Shown here piece by piece: positions 17,336-26,761 of a stretch of DNA of 64,000 bases. How positions within the stretch are numbered: the first letter of the stretch is position 1; the number at the start of each line of letters is the position of its first letter. The stretch spans positions 1-64,000 of the forward strand of contig JAHHUH010000002.1 of NCBI GenBank assembly GCA_020024105.1, read 5' to 3'. A program made the translations under genes and the position numbers. The stretch comes from Phascolarctobacterium sp. (GTDB taxonomy: Bacteria; Bacillota; Negativicutes; Acidaminococcales; Acidaminococcaceae). The notes beneath the pieces are model-generated. The model worked only from the letters and a program-made list of their open reading frames with translations. It was not told the DNA's origin and did no database searches.

Positions 17336-17410
17336 GCGGGTATAGCTCAGTGGTAGAGCAGTGGCTTCCCAAGCCACGTGTCACGAGTTCGAATCTCGCT
17401 ACCCGCTCCA
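17336..17410 (+). tRNA. tRNA-Gly (anticodon CCC)
   Basis: Acceptor GCGGGTA pairs with TACCCGC, the D-arm is GCTCAGTGGTAGAGC, the anticodon stem is GTGGC/GCCAC with loop TTCCCAA, the T-arm is CGAGTTCGAATCTCG, and TCCA is encoded at the 3' end. Confidence 0.95.
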
Positions 17411-17419
17411 ACAAAAATT

Positions 17420-17456
17420 AAGCTCACTTCATCATTAGATGAAGTGAGCTTTTTGT
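17420..17456. terminator. Bidirectional terminator between tRNA-Gly and the LysM gene
   Basis: 14-bp perfect stem AAGCTCACTTCATC/GATGAAGTGAGCTT with an ATTA loop and T-rich flanks usable on both strands. Confidence 0.88.
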
Positions 17457-17474
17457 TTTATCAGTTACCTAAAA

Positions 17475-17771
17475 TTATCTTTCCTTTTGAGCTAAACGAT
17501 AATCCTCCTGAACGCTTACACGCACAGGCACCTTGATAAAATGGCCCGGATAGAGAACGCCCTTCGGCAGGTCATTGGCCTCACTAATCCTGGCTACGAC
17601 CTCACGAATGTCTTCGCCAGGCTGCATATGCTTTTCAGCAATATCCCACATAGTATCCCCTTGAACAACGTACACATTTTCGTTTTTATAAGTATATTCT
17701 TCAGCTACCAGGACATCATAGCCGATAAAAATTGCTAAGCAGGTATATACAACTAGTAAAAGAGCTTTCAT
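17475..17771 (-). CDS. Small membrane-anchored LysM protein
   Basis: 98 residues from ATG 17771 (AAGGAG nine bases upstream; an earlier in-frame ATG sits on that site). One hydrophobic N-terminal segment (KALLLVVYTCLAIFIGYDVLV) anchors it, followed by a single LysM domain (about 33-84: YVVQGDTMWDIAEKHMQPGEDI to YPGHFIKVPV) that binds peptidoglycan glycan. Length and layout recall YneA, the SOS-induced division inhibitor of Bacillus, but no lexA gene is next to it. Strong own promoter. Function uncertain: cell-wall association is well supported, division control is only a possibility. Confidence 0.82.
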   Translation of the reverse strand: MKALLLVVYTCLAIFIGYDVLVAEEYTYKNENVYVVQGDTMWDIAEKHMQPGEDIREVVARISEANDLPKGVLYPGHFIKVPVRVSVQEDYRLAQKER

Positions 17772-17810
17772 TACATCCATCTCCTTGTTAAACATTTGTT
17801 TGTTGTATAT

Positions 17811-17839
17811 ATTTTATAGCGAACATTAGCGAAAGTCAA
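17811..17839 (-). promoter_or_regulatory. Promoter of the LysM gene with a direct repeat in the spacer
   Basis: TTGACT (17834-17839), 17-base spacer, TAAAAT (17811-17816) on the minus strand. The spacer holds TTCGCTA twice, three bases apart, a possible operator. Confidence 0.72.
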
Positions 17840-17875
17840 CACTTTATGTGAAATTTTGTTCGTATTTATTCGCGT

Positions 17876-17909
17876 AAAAAAAAGACTGGCATCCCATGGA
17901 TACCAGTCT
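17876..17909 (-). terminator. Terminator of ftsH
   Basis: AGACTGG/CCAGTCT stem extended by ATCC/GGAT, followed on the minus strand by eight T. Confidence 0.85.
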
Positions 17910-17922
17910 CTCTTTATTCAGT

Positions 17923-19821
17923 CTAAGCTTCTGCGCCCTTGTCCTCACTAACCTCTGCTTCAGCAATTTCTGCCGCTACCGCATCAGTAGTCTGCTGACG
18001 ATGGAGGATTTCCATAAACTGCTCACCAGTAATGGTTTCCTTTTCCAAGAGGAAGCTGGCCAGCTCATCCAGCTTATCCCTATTTTCGCTCAAGATAGTC
18101 CTTGCCTTAGCATGCGCTTCTTTAATAATAGCCAATACCTTGGCATCAATCTTGGCTGCCGTAGCATCACTGCATTGAAGGGAAGCATCCCCACCCAGGT
18201 ATACGTTATTGATGACCTCCGTAGCCATCATATCAAATTCCTCCGTCATGCCTAAGCGGGTAACCATACTCCGGGCAATTTTCGTAGCCTGTTCAATATC
18301 ATTAGCTGCACCGGAGGTAATGGACCCGAAGACCAGCTCCTCTGCAGAACGACCACCGGTTACAGTGACGATCTTATTGAAAAGCTCTTCCTTCTTCATC
18401 AGCACCGTATCATTATCATTAATCTGCATGGTGTAGCCCAAGGCGCCATTAGTACGGGGAATAATGGTAATCTTATGGACCGGTGCAGAATCCTTCTGCA
18501 TAGCTGCTACCAGAGCATGTCCAATTTCATGGTAGGCAATAACCTTCTTCTCCTCGGGAGAAATAACGGCACCCTTACGCTGATAGCCGGCAATAACTAC
18601 CTCAATGGATTCCTCCAGATCGGCCTGCTCCACTACGGTACGCTGCATTTTAACAGCCCGTAGGGCAGCCTCGTTGATGATATTCGCCAGCTCAGCACCG
18701 GAAGCGCCGGAGGTTGCTCTGGCCAGGGATTTATAATCCACGTTATCACTAATCTTAACGTCCTTGGCATGGACCCTCAAAATGGCCTCCCTACCCTGCA
18801 GGTCAGGTAATTCCACCGGTACCCGGCGGTCAAAACGTCCTGGACGGAGCAGTGCCTTATCCAGGGTTTCTGGACGGTTAGTAGCTGCCAGGATAACGAC
18901 ACCCTGACTACCATCAAAGCCATCCATTTCTGCCAGCAGCTGATTCAGAGTCTGTTCCCTTTCATCATTGCCGCCACCAAATTTACCACTGTCACGTTTC
19001 TTACCAATGGCATCGATTTCATCAATAAAGACAATGCAGGGAGCCTTTTCCTCAGCCTGCTTAAACAAATCACGGACACGGGCTGCGCCCATGCCTACAA
19101 ACATTTCGATAAACTCACTACCACTAATGGAAAAGAAAGGAACCTTGGCTTCACCGGCCACGGCACGGGCCAATAAGGTTTTACCAGTACCCGGAGGTCC
19201 TACCAGTAAAGCGCCCTTGGGCATATTAGCGCCAATCTCCTTATACTTGGAAGGATTATGCAAAAAGTCCACCATTTCCATAAGGGCTTCCTTCGCTTCA
19301 TCCTGACCGGCCACATCGGCAAAGCTCTTACCAGTCTGGGCTTCCACGTAAATTTTCGCATTACTCTTGCCAAAGCTCATGGCATTGCCGCCTCCCAGCC
19401 CCATTCTAGGCCCGATAAAGCGGAAGAACAGCTGTCCCAGTAGGAAAAAAATGAAAATAGGCGCTACCCAGTTAAAGAAGAAATTTTCCAGAGGCGTATT
19501 TTCCTTGGGAATAACCTGGGAAAATTCCACACCACTTTCCATCAGGCGTTCTACCAGCTTCGGGTCATCCACACGACCTGTTACAAAGAACTCCTTTTCG
19601 CTGGCGCCCTTTTCCGTAGCCGCTATTTTCCTGTCCGTTATCTGTACCTTGGACACCTTTCCCTCATCCACCATCTGAAGGAAACTACCATAGGAAATCT
19701 CCTGTACCTTAGGGCTGAAGAAAGTGGGCACAATCACGGTATTTATTAACATAATAATTAATATTGTCAATACGTAATAATATAAAGCTGACTTTTTCTG
19801 TGGTTTTTTATCACTTGTCAT
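17923..19821 (-). CDS. ftsH: ATP-dependent zinc metalloprotease FtsH
   Basis: 632 residues. Two N-terminal membrane segments (about 14-34 and 116-134) flank a small periplasmic domain. The AAA+ module follows with Walker A GPPGTGKT (about 208-215), Walker B IVFIDEID and the second region of homology LLRPGRFDRR. The M41 protease domain has the zinc motif HEIGH. It degrades misfolded or short-lived membrane and cytoplasmic proteins as a hexamer. The C-terminus is acidic (DKGAEA). ATG 19821 has GGAG eight bases upstream; a TTG one codon earlier is an alternative. Confidence 0.97.
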   Translation of the reverse strand: MTSDKKPQKKSALYYYVLTILIIMLINTVIVPTFFSPKVQEISYGSFLQMVDEGKVSKVQITDRKIAATEKGASEKEFFVTGRVDDPKLVERLMESGVEFSQVIPKENTPLENFFFNWVAPIFIFFLLGQLFFRFIGPRMGLGGGNAMSFGKSNAKIYVEAQTGKSFADVAGQDEAKEALMEMVDFLHNPSKYKEIGANMPKGALLVGPPGTGKTLLARAVAGEAKVPFFSISGSEFIEMFVGMGAARVRDLFKQAEEKAPCIVFIDEIDAIGKKRDSGKFGGGNDEREQTLNQLLAEMDGFDGSQGVVILAATNRPETLDKALLRPGRFDRRVPVELPDLQGREAILRVHAKDVKISDNVDYKSLARATSGASGAELANIINEAALRAVKMQRTVVEQADLEESIEVVIAGYQRKGAVISPEEKKVIAYHEIGHALVAAMQKDSAPVHKITIIPRTNGALGYTMQINDNDTVLMKKEELFNKIVTVTGGRSAEELVFGSITSGAANDIEQATKIARSMVTRLGMTEEFDMMATEVINNVYLGGDASLQCSDATAAKIDAKVLAIIKEAHAKARTILSENRDKLDELASFLLEKETITGEQFMEILHRQQTTDAVAAEIAEAEVSEDKGAEA

Positions 19822-19962
19822 CAAACCATCTCCTTCTTTAGTAACTAATTATATGTTACACTTTTCCCTTATTTTAAACAAGCAACAAATTAGTAAATTT
19901 TTACATTTTTATTAAAGCAAATCTTATATCCAGAAGAATTATGTATACTTGCCGTTCTCCTA

Positions 19963-19991
19963 TTGAAAATACAGGTAATCTTCTATACAAT
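19963..19991 (+). promoter_or_regulatory. Promoter of pyruvate carboxylase
   Basis: TTGAAA (19963-19968), 17-base spacer, TACAAT (19986-19991), about 28 bases before the ATG. Confidence 0.75.
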
Positions 19992-20019
19992 AAGCATAAA
20001 TTAGAAGGGAGCTTAGACT

Positions 20020-23000
20020 ATGAAAAAAATTAAGACTGTATTAGTTGCTAATCGTGGCGAAATTGCTATTCGTGTGTTCCGTGCCTGTAACGAATTAGGC
20101 ATCCGGACCGTTGCTATATATTCTAAAGAAGACACCCTCTCCCTGCACCGCAATCGTGCGGACGAAGCCTACCTGGTAGGTGCAGATAAAAATCCTACAG
20201 AAGCCTACCTGGATATTGACGGCATCATCAAGCTGGCCAAGGAGCATGACGTAGATGCCATTCACCCCGGCTACGGCTTCCTTTCCGAAAATAGTACTCT
20301 GGCTAAACGCTGTGAGGAGGAAGGCTTCCTCTTCATCGGTCCCCGTATTGAACATCTGGTTATGTTCGGTGACAAGCTCAATGCACGTCACCAGGCAGAG
20401 CTGGCCGGCATCCCCATGATTCCCGGCAGTAATGGTACGGTCAACAGCGTTGAGGAGGTCATCAGCTTTGGTGCCCTGTATGGCTACCCCATCATGATTA
20501 AGGCCGTTAATGGCGGTGGTGGCCGTGGTATGCGCGTTATCCATAATGCATCCGAGGTAGCTAATGCCTATGACATGGCCCGTAGCGAGGCGAAAAAGGC
20601 CTTCGGCGACGATGCCCTTTATATTGAAAAATACTTGGAAAATCCTAAGCATATCGAGGTCCAGGTCTTAGGTGACCAGCAGGGTAATCTGGTCCATCTA
20701 TTTGAACGTGACTGCTCCGTCCAACGTCGCCATCAGAAGGTAGTAGAAATTGCCCCCGCCTTCGCCCTGCCCCAGGAGCAGCGTCAGGCCATCTGCGAGG
20801 CCGCTGTAAAGCTGATGCAGAACGTACACTATGTTAGTGCCGGTACAGTAGAATTTCTGGCAACTCCCGATGGCAAATTTTACTTCATCGAGGTTAATCC
20901 CCGTATCCAGGTTGAACATACCATTACGGAAGAAATTACCGGCATTGATATCGTCCAGACCCAGATTAAAATTGCCGAGGGCTATGGTCTGCACGATCTG
21001 GAAATCGGCCTACCTAGCCAAGAGGAAATTACCACCGTCGGTCATGCCATCCAATGCCGTATTACCACAGAGGACCCAGCCAATAACTTTATGCCGGATA
21101 CCGGCAAGCTGATTGCCTACCGCAGTGGTGGTGGCTTCGGCATCCGTTTAGATGGCGGCAATGCCTTTACCGGCTCCGTTATTACCCCCTATTACGATTC
21201 CCTCCTGGTTAAAACCACTACCCGTGGTCTGACCCATCAGGCGGCTATTACCAAAATGCTCCGCTGCCTCAAGGAGTTCCGTATCCGTGGTGTTAAAACT
21301 AATATCCAGTTTTTGGAAAACGTCCTGCAGAATGAACATTTTGCCAAGGGTGATTATACAACCAATTTTATTGATGAAAATCCTGAGCTTTTCAGCTTTA
21401 CCAAATCCCAGGACCGTGGCACCAAGCTCTTAAATTATATCGGCGATATTGCTGTTAACGGCTATGCCAATGTGGGCGTCCAAGCGAAGCCTGATTTTGT
21501 ACCGCTGAACCTGCCCCAGCCCTTTACTGGTGAAATGCCCCTGGGTACTAAGGATATTTTAGATAACCGTGGTGCCGAGGGTCTGGCCCAATGGATTCTG
21601 GAGCAGAAGGAGGTTCTCATCACTGATACCACCTTCCGTGACGCCCATCAATCCCTGCTGGCTACCCGTATGCGTACAGCGGATATGCTGAGAGTAATGC
21701 ATACCACCGCTGCCAAGCTGCCCAACTTGTTCTCCTTTGAATGCTGGGGTGGCGCTACCTTTGACGTAGCCTACCGCTTCCTGGACGAAAGCCCCTGGCA
21801 ACGTCTGCAGCAGTTCCGTCAGGCAGCACCCAATATGCTGTTCCAGATGCTGCTTCGCGGTGCCAACGCCGTAGGCTATACCAGTTATCCTGATAACGTC
21901 GTCAAGGAATTCATTAAGCTGGCTGCTAAAAACGGCATCGATATCTTCCGTATTTTTGATAGTCTCAACGGCTTGGATAATATGCGTCTTTCCTTGGACG
22001 CAGTCCGTGAAACAGGTAAGGTTGCCGAAGCTGCTCTGTGCTATACCGGAGATATTCTGGACCCCCGTCGTGATAAATATGATTTAGATTATTATGTCCA
22101 CATGGCCAAGGAGCTGGAAAAGGCCGGTGCCCATATCATCGCCATTAAGGATATGGCAGGTCTGTTGAAGCCAGAGGCCGCTTACCGTCTAGTCAGCAGC
22201 CTGAAGGATGCCGTCAGCGTCCCCATCCATCTCCATACCCACGAGGGTAGCGGCAATGCGATTTACACCTATGCCAGAGCCATTGATGCCGGCGTAGATA
22301 TTGTGGATACCGCCATGAGCGCACTCAGTGGTGGTACCTCCCAACCCAGTGGCAGCAGTCTCTACTACGCACTCAGCGGTCATCCTCGTCAACCCCATGT
22401 GGATGTGGAGGCCATGAACGAGCTGTCCCGTTATTGGGAAACCGTCCGCCCCTACTACCGTGGTGTGGATAAAACAGAAAGCTTCCCCAACCCCGAGGTT
22501 TATGTGCATGAAATGCCCGGTGGCCAATACAGTAATCTGAAGCAGCAGGCACAGGCCCTGGGCCTCAGCGACCGTTGGGAAGAAATAAAAACCATGTACC
22601 ACTGTGTTTCCATGATGTTCGGCGATATTATCAAGGTTACTCCCTCCTCCAAGGTTGTAGGCGATATGGCCCTCTTCATGGTACAAAATAATTTAGCTGA
22701 AGAGGATGTTTATGCTAAGGGCGATATTCTGGATTTCCCGGCCTCCGTGGTAGAATTTTTTGAAGGCCGCCTAGGCACTCCCTACCAGGGCTTCCCCCGC
22801 AAGCTGCAGGAAATCATCCTAAAGGGTAAGCAGCCCCTCAGCCAACGTCCCGGTGCCATCCTGCCCCCGGCAGATTTCGACCTTATCCGTCATCAGCTGG
22901 AGGAAATGGGCGCACCTACTACAGCAGAAGCAGTCAGCTCCTACTGTCTCTATCCCAAGGTTTTTGCCGATTGGGTAGAGCGCTATCAGAAATTTGGTGA

Positions 23001-23466
23001 CGTTTCCGTATTGGATACCCCCACCTTCTTCTTTGGTATGGAGCCCGGTGAGGAAATCAAGGTAGAAATTGAACAGGGTAAGATTCTGATTATCAAGCTT
23101 ATCCATATTTCTGAAGCCAATGCCAGCGGTATCCGCACCGTCACCTTTGAATTTAACGGCTTGCCCCGCGATATCGAGGTCAAGGACCGCAATGCCAAAA
23201 CTACCGTAGTCACCCGTAAGCAGGCCTCCAAGAGCAATCCTGGCGAAATCGGTGCCTCCCTGTCCGGCTCCGTAGTCAAGCTTCTGGTCCAGGAGGGAGA
23301 TAGCGTAGCCAAAGGTACCCCCCTGATTATTACCGAGGCCATGAAAATGGAAACCACCCTTTCCGCTCCCTTTGGCGGTAAAATCAGTAAAATTCACGTT
23401 ACTACCGGCGATAAGGTAGCCAGCGGTGACTGCCTGTTGGAGCTTATTCCCCATGAAAAAGCCTAA
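20020..23466 (+). CDS. pycA: Pyruvate carboxylase
   Basis: 1148 residues in the full single-chain order. Biotin carboxylase comes first (about 1-450: KKIKTVLVANRGEIAIRVFRA, the glycine-rich ATP grasp loop NGGGGRGM, EVNPRIQVEHT). The carboxyltransferase domain follows (about 530-1000: DTTFRDAHQSLLATRMRT, FRIFDSLN, metal-site HLHTHEGSG), and the biotin carrier is at the C-terminus (EAMKMETTL, biotinylated Lys). It makes oxaloacetate from pyruvate, bicarbonate and ATP, feeding the reductive branch to succinate or propionate, and pairs logically with the methylmalonyl-CoA mutase genes downstream. ATG 20020 follows GAAGGGAGCTTAGACT. Monocistronic, with promoter and terminator. Confidence 0.97.
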   Translation: MKKIKTVLVANRGEIAIRVFRACNELGIRTVAIYSKEDTLSLHRNRADEAYLVGADKNPTEAYLDIDGIIKLAKEHDVDAIHPGYGFLSENSTLAKRCEEEGFLFIGPRIEHLVMFGDKLNARHQAELAGIPMIPGSNGTVNSVEEVISFGALYGYPIMIKAVNGGGGRGMRVIHNASEVANAYDMARSEAKKAFGDDALYIEKYLENPKHIEVQVLGDQQGNLVHLFERDCSVQRRHQKVVEIAPAFALPQEQRQAICEAAVKLMQNVHYVSAGTVEFLATPDGKFYFIEVNPRIQVEHTITEEITGIDIVQTQIKIAEGYGLHDLEIGLPSQEEITTVGHAIQCRITTEDPANNFMPDTGKLIAYRSGGGFGIRLDGGNAFTGSVITPYYDSLLVKTTTRGLTHQAAITKMLRCLKEFRIRGVKTNIQFLENVLQNEHFAKGDYTTNFIDENPELFSFTKSQDRGTKLLNYIGDIAVNGYANVGVQAKPDFVPLNLPQPFTGEMPLGTKDILDNRGAEGLAQWILEQKEVLITDTTFRDAHQSLLATRMRTADMLRVMHTTAAKLPNLFSFECWGGATFDVAYRFLDESPWQRLQQFRQAAPNMLFQMLLRGANAVGYTSYPDNVVKEFIKLAAKNGIDIFRIFDSLNGLDNMRLSLDAVRETGKVAEAALCYTGDILDPRRDKYDLDYYVHMAKELEKAGAHIIAIKDMAGLLKPEAAYRLVSSLKDAVSVPIHLHTHEGSGNAIYTYARAIDAGVDIVDTAMSALSGGTSQPSGSSLYYALSGHPRQPHVDVEAMNELSRYWETVRPYYRGVDKTESFPNPEVYVHEMPGGQYSNLKQQAQALGLSDRWEEIKTMYHCVSMMFGDIIKVTPSSKVVGDMALFMVQNNLAEEDVYAKGDILDFPASVVEFFEGRLGTPYQGFPRKLQEIILKGKQPLSQRPGAILPPADFDLIRHQLEEMGAPTTAEAVSSYCLYPKVFADWVERYQKFGDVSVLDTPTFFFGMEPGEEIKVEIEQGKILIIKLIHISEANASGIRTVTFEFNGLPRDIEVKDRNAKTTVVTRKQASKSNPGEIGASLSGSVVKLLVQEGDSVAKGTPLIITEAMKMETTLSAPFGGKISKIHVTTGDKVASGDCLLELIPHEKA

Positions 23467-23490
23467 CTGATATACTCTCTGCCAAATAAT

Positions 23491-23530
23491 AAAAATACTC
23501 CTGTCAATGCTGACAGGAGTATTTTTATTT
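23491..23530 (+). terminator. Terminator of pycA
   Basis: AAAAATACTCCTGTCA/TGACAGGAGTATTTTT stem with a 4-base loop and T run. Confidence 0.92.
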
Positions 23531-23601
23531 ACTGCTCCAGAGGTAAGCAGAAAAGGAAGAATATGCTATAATGGTACTATTACAAGAAAGGTAAGGTAAT
23601 T

Positions 23602-25119
23602 ATGCAAGGAATTATACTTTTTGACTATATAAAAAACCATTTAGACGCAAAGGGCTGCTTTACTGAAAAACATCTTCCCGATAGTACCGACCAATGGAGT
23701 CCCAAGCTTTTAGGCTCAGAGGATGCCTACAGCTATGCCGTGGATGCCTCTATTGATAACGAGGGTGCCCAGAAAACAGCCGCCCTCCTCCGCCAGTATG
23801 CCGCTCTCCCCTGTCTGGAAACCAAAAGGTGCTTAAGCGACCAGCTGAATGCTATTAATGTTTCCCGTATGGCGGATAGCTTTCTGGAAATTTTTACTGC
23901 GGAGGAGCTTACCGAGGATATTTTAAATTTAGCGGAGGACTATTTCTATCACAGCACGCAAAGGGAGCCTGTCAAATTTGCTTACCTGCTCTTTGGCCTT
24001 TATGGTATGGAGCATTTGCAGCAGGAGGAAGAGGAGCTGTGGCAGGACCTGCTGACCATGGCCCACTGTGAGGAATTTACCTTCCACTTCATCTATGGCT
24101 GCCGTATTACCAACTTTACCCCGGAAAAGGAATTGTGGGAACTGCTGCTCTGCACCCACGGCTGGGGTAAGATTTACGCTCTAAATGCCATCAGCTTTAC
24201 GACGGATGAGCAGCGTCAGTGGCTTATTGAAAACGGCTGCGACCTGGAGGCGGAATATCCACCCCTGTCCGTCCGGATGATTACAGAAAGCAGGCTACTG
24301 GAAGCCCTAAATGAGCCCCAGATATCCCATGCCTACTTTAAGGGTGCCCTAGCTATTCTGAATAATTTTTTAATACTCATTAATACCTTCGATATCGCCA
24401 CCCTCAATCAGAACTTTAATACATCCTCCATTGACCTTGACCAGCTGCTGACCCAGCTGCTGCATCACGCCGAAGCCTATCAGGGTCATCCGGCCGATGT
24501 TCTAGACCTGGTAGCCTTGGATTTGGGCTTAAAAAATAGTGCGGAAAACGAAAACTGGTACAAGCTGTCACCCAATCAATGCCATACACTTATTGCAGCC
24601 TGTGAAAAATTAATTTTTTCCCGGGACTGGCAAAGCTACATTAACAAGCACCTGCTGGATGAGCAGGGACAGCTAGACTATATTCTTTGCGATTTAGCCT
24701 TTGAGCTTTCCCTGTATATCTGGACACAGCTGGAGGATTATTTTTATCAGCATCCTCTGGAAATCAAGCTGCTGCCCTACCTGTTGGCCTATGACGGACC
24801 GGAACGGGCTGCTAAAATCATCCTTTACATGGAAAAGCATATTAATGACTATCTCTTGGAGCCCTCCGCCTTTATTACACCCCTACGATATCTGCTCGCC
24901 CATCCGGGAGAAGGTGTTTCCCTGATAACCGTGGCGTTGGTTTCTCTCTACGACTGGCCCCGCTGCATGGCCTGCCTCACCCTGGAGGCCTGGGGTGAAC
25001 AGTACCTGACTCCAGCTCTGCTCAGCGCTCTCCATACCGCAGCCGGTCTGGCACAAAGTCCCTTTGCCCAAGCCTGCACGAAAAAACTGCTAATGAAGCA
25101 GGAACAGAATACCCTTTAA
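23602..25119 (+). CDS. Uncharacterised large soluble protein
   Basis: 505 residues, ATG 23602 behind AAAGGTAAGGTAATT. An extended -10 (TGCTATAAT, 23564-23572) lies just upstream, so it is probably its own unit. No signal peptide or membrane segment. It is rich in Leu, Glu and Tyr, with many amphipathic helices (ACEKLIFSRDWQSYINKHLLD, LLPYLLAYDGPERAAKIILYM) and four central repeats of LL-rich helix pairs, suggesting an alpha-solenoid (HEAT/ARM-like) fold. Cysteines are scattered without a metal motif. No catalytic signature recognised. Neighbours give no hint. Codon use is like the flanking genes, so recent transfer is not evident. A protein-interaction role is only a guess. Confidence 0.75.
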   Translation: MQGIILFDYIKNHLDAKGCFTEKHLPDSTDQWSPKLLGSEDAYSYAVDASIDNEGAQKTAALLRQYAALPCLETKRCLSDQLNAINVSRMADSFLEIFTAEELTEDILNLAEDYFYHSTQREPVKFAYLLFGLYGMEHLQQEEEELWQDLLTMAHCEEFTFHFIYGCRITNFTPEKELWELLLCTHGWGKIYALNAISFTTDEQRQWLIENGCDLEAEYPPLSVRMITESRLLEALNEPQISHAYFKGALAILNNFLILINTFDIATLNQNFNTSSIDLDQLLTQLLHHAEAYQGHPADVLDLVALDLGLKNSAENENWYKLSPNQCHTLIAACEKLIFSRDWQSYINKHLLDEQGQLDYILCDLAFELSLYIWTQLEDYFYQHPLEIKLLPYLLAYDGPERAAKIILYMEKHINDYLLEPSAFITPLRYLLAHPGEGVSLITVALVSLYDWPRCMACLTLEAWGEQYLTPALLSALHTAAGLAQSPFAQACTKKLLMKQEQNTL

Positions 25120-25126
25120 AAAAATA

Positions 25127-25157
25127 AACCGTCCAGGGCTTACTGGATGGTCTTTTT
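25127..25157 (+). terminator. Terminator after the 505-residue protein gene
   Basis: ACCGTCCAG/CTGGATGGT stem (one G-T pair), 6-base loop, then CTTTTTAT. Confidence 0.85.
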
Positions 25158-25159
25158 AT

Positions 25160-25195
25160 AAAAAAACACCTGGTCGGATTTTATCCGACCAGGTT
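25160..25195 (-). terminator. Terminator of the CofE-like gene
   Basis: 12-bp stem ACCTGGTCGGAT/ATCCGACCAGGT followed on the minus strand by GTTTTTTTAT; back to back with the preceding plus-strand terminator. Confidence 0.9.
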
Positions 25196-25222
25196 CTTTT
25201 ATTGTAAAGCTTTATTAACTAA

Positions 25223-26413
25223 TCAGTCAGTAAAGTTATCAAAGTAACCCTGTACCAGAACTACAGGAGTACCTTTATCACCGGAACCACTAGTCAAGTC
25301 GCACAGGGAACCAATCAAATCAGTCAATTGACGGGGAGTAGTACCTTGGGAAGCCATGTTGCCTACCAGGTTGCCCTCTTTTTCTTTAATAGCTTGAGAA
25401 ATTGCTTCCTGCAAAGCCTTACCGCTCAAATCTTTAAAATCATTATCAGCTAAATATTTTAATTTTAATTCGTTAGGAGTACCAATCAGACCTTTAGTGA
25501 AGGCAGGAGATACTACGGGGTCTGCTAATTCCCAAATCTTACCTTGGGGATCCTTAAAGGCACCGTCGCCATAAACCATAACCTCGACATGCTTACCAGT
25601 CAATTCCATAATCTTGCTTTGGATAGCTTCAACTACGCCCTGGCATTCGCGGGGGAAGAGTTTAATCTTATCCTCAGTGGATTTATTGGAGCCTAACAGA
25701 CCATATTTTTCATTGTAACCGCTACCATTAACGGGAGCATTCAAAATATCGTCCATGCTGCAGACAACCTTAGCACCAGCAGCCAAAAGCAGGCGTTTAG
25801 TTCTAAAACGGGTATGGATGTCGCAGTTCAGCACGCAGTCAGCATATTGAAGAATGGTCTTAGCCTGATTAGCAAAAATTACTTCAACCTCTGCGCCAGC
25901 TTCTCTAATGATGTTGGAATAGTATTCAACATAGTCCACACCGGTAAATTCATGTTTATTTTCGCCAAAGAGTTCACGATATCTTTCCAGAGTCAAAACG
26001 TCGGTATAGGGATTAATGCCGGCAGCATCCAGCTTGTCATAGGTCAATAAAGCATTACCAACCTCATCACTGGGATAGCTCAACATCAGTACTACCTTCT
26101 TGGCACCCATAGCGATACCTCTCAGGCAGATTGCAAAACGGTTACGGGAGAGAATCGGGAAAATAACACCAATGGTTCCACCACCCAATTTTGCTTTTAC
26201 ATCTGCTGCGATATCGTTAACAGATGCATAGTTGCCTTGAGATCTTGCTACAACGGATTCAGTAATAGAAATTACATCGCGATCACGCAGTTCAAAGCCT
26301 TCGCTTTTAGCAGCTTCCAAAACGCTGTCAACTACGATATCGGGTAAATTGTCACCTTCGCGAATAATCGGACAACGAATGCCTCTAGAAACAGTACCTA
26401 CTCTTCTTTCCAT
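25223..26413 (-). CDS. Coenzyme F420-0:L-glutamate ligase-like protein (CofE fold)
   Basis: 396 residues from ATG 26413 (GGAGGCAATTTTT upstream). The N-terminal half has the CofE/FbiB ligase signatures: TVSRGIRCPIIREGDNLPDIV, RDRDVISITESVVARSQGNY, FPILSRNRFAICLRGIAMGAKKVVLMLSYPSDEVGN. The C-terminal part (about 250-396) contains MVYGDGAFKDPQGKIWELADPVVSPAF. CofE adds glutamate to F420-0 using GTP. Proteins of this longer type occur in gut bacteria with no known F420, and nothing in this window makes F420, so the true substrate is open. Monocistronic, strong promoter and terminator, suggesting high expression. Confidence 0.75.
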   Translation of the reverse strand: MERRVGTVSRGIRCPIIREGDNLPDIVVDSVLEAAKSEGFELRDRDVISITESVVARSQGNYASVNDIAADVKAKLGGGTIGVIFPILSRNRFAICLRGIAMGAKKVVLMLSYPSDEVGNALLTYDKLDAAGINPYTDVLTLERYRELFGENKHEFTGVDYVEYYSNIIREAGAEVEVIFANQAKTILQYADCVLNCDIHTRFRTKRLLLAAGAKVVCSMDDILNAPVNGSGYNEKYGLLGSNKSTEDKIKLFPRECQGVVEAIQSKIMELTGKHVEVMVYGDGAFKDPQGKIWELADPVVSPAFTKGLIGTPNELKLKYLADNDFKDLSGKALQEAISQAIKEKEGNLVGNMASQGTTPRQLTDLIGSLCDLTSGSGDKGTPVVLVQGYFDNFTD

Positions 26414-26491
26414 AAAAATTGCCTCCAAACTATAAAATGACATAAGCAAAAACCTATGTATTAGTCACAACCATACTGAACATACGCAAAT

Positions 26492-26520
26492 ATTATATAT
26501 TACCAATTATAATCTTGCAA
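26492..26520 (-). promoter_or_regulatory. Promoter of the CofE-like gene
   Basis: TTGCAA (26515-26520), 17-base spacer, TATAAT (26492-26497) on the minus strand. Confidence 0.8.
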
Positions 26521-26761
26521 GAAAAACACACACCCAGCCTCTAGGATTTCTACTATGCTTCCGAAAATTCCTGCCTAGCAACCCACAAAATTATCTTCTC
26601 TTCCAGTACTTCAGCATAGCTTAACCATGCCAATTTTATTAACGTTCGCCTTTCAGCCAAGCGGCTACAAGAACTTACTCGCCTATTATAATATTTTCTC
26701 CGACTTCACGCAATAGTTCTGAACGTTTTTTAGTAAATTATCTGTAAATATTCGGAGATTT
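26521..26761. other. Intergenic stretch with no recognised feature
   Basis: AT-rich sequence between the CofE-like promoter and the end of the acetyltransferase gene. I see no convincing ORF, aptamer or terminator hairpin. Confidence 0.6.

Noticed and set aside
17790..17810. SOS (LexA) box ahead of the LysM gene
   Set aside because: AAACAAATGTTTA is only an imperfect match to the Firmicute CGAAC-N4-GTTCG form, and no lexA is adjacent.
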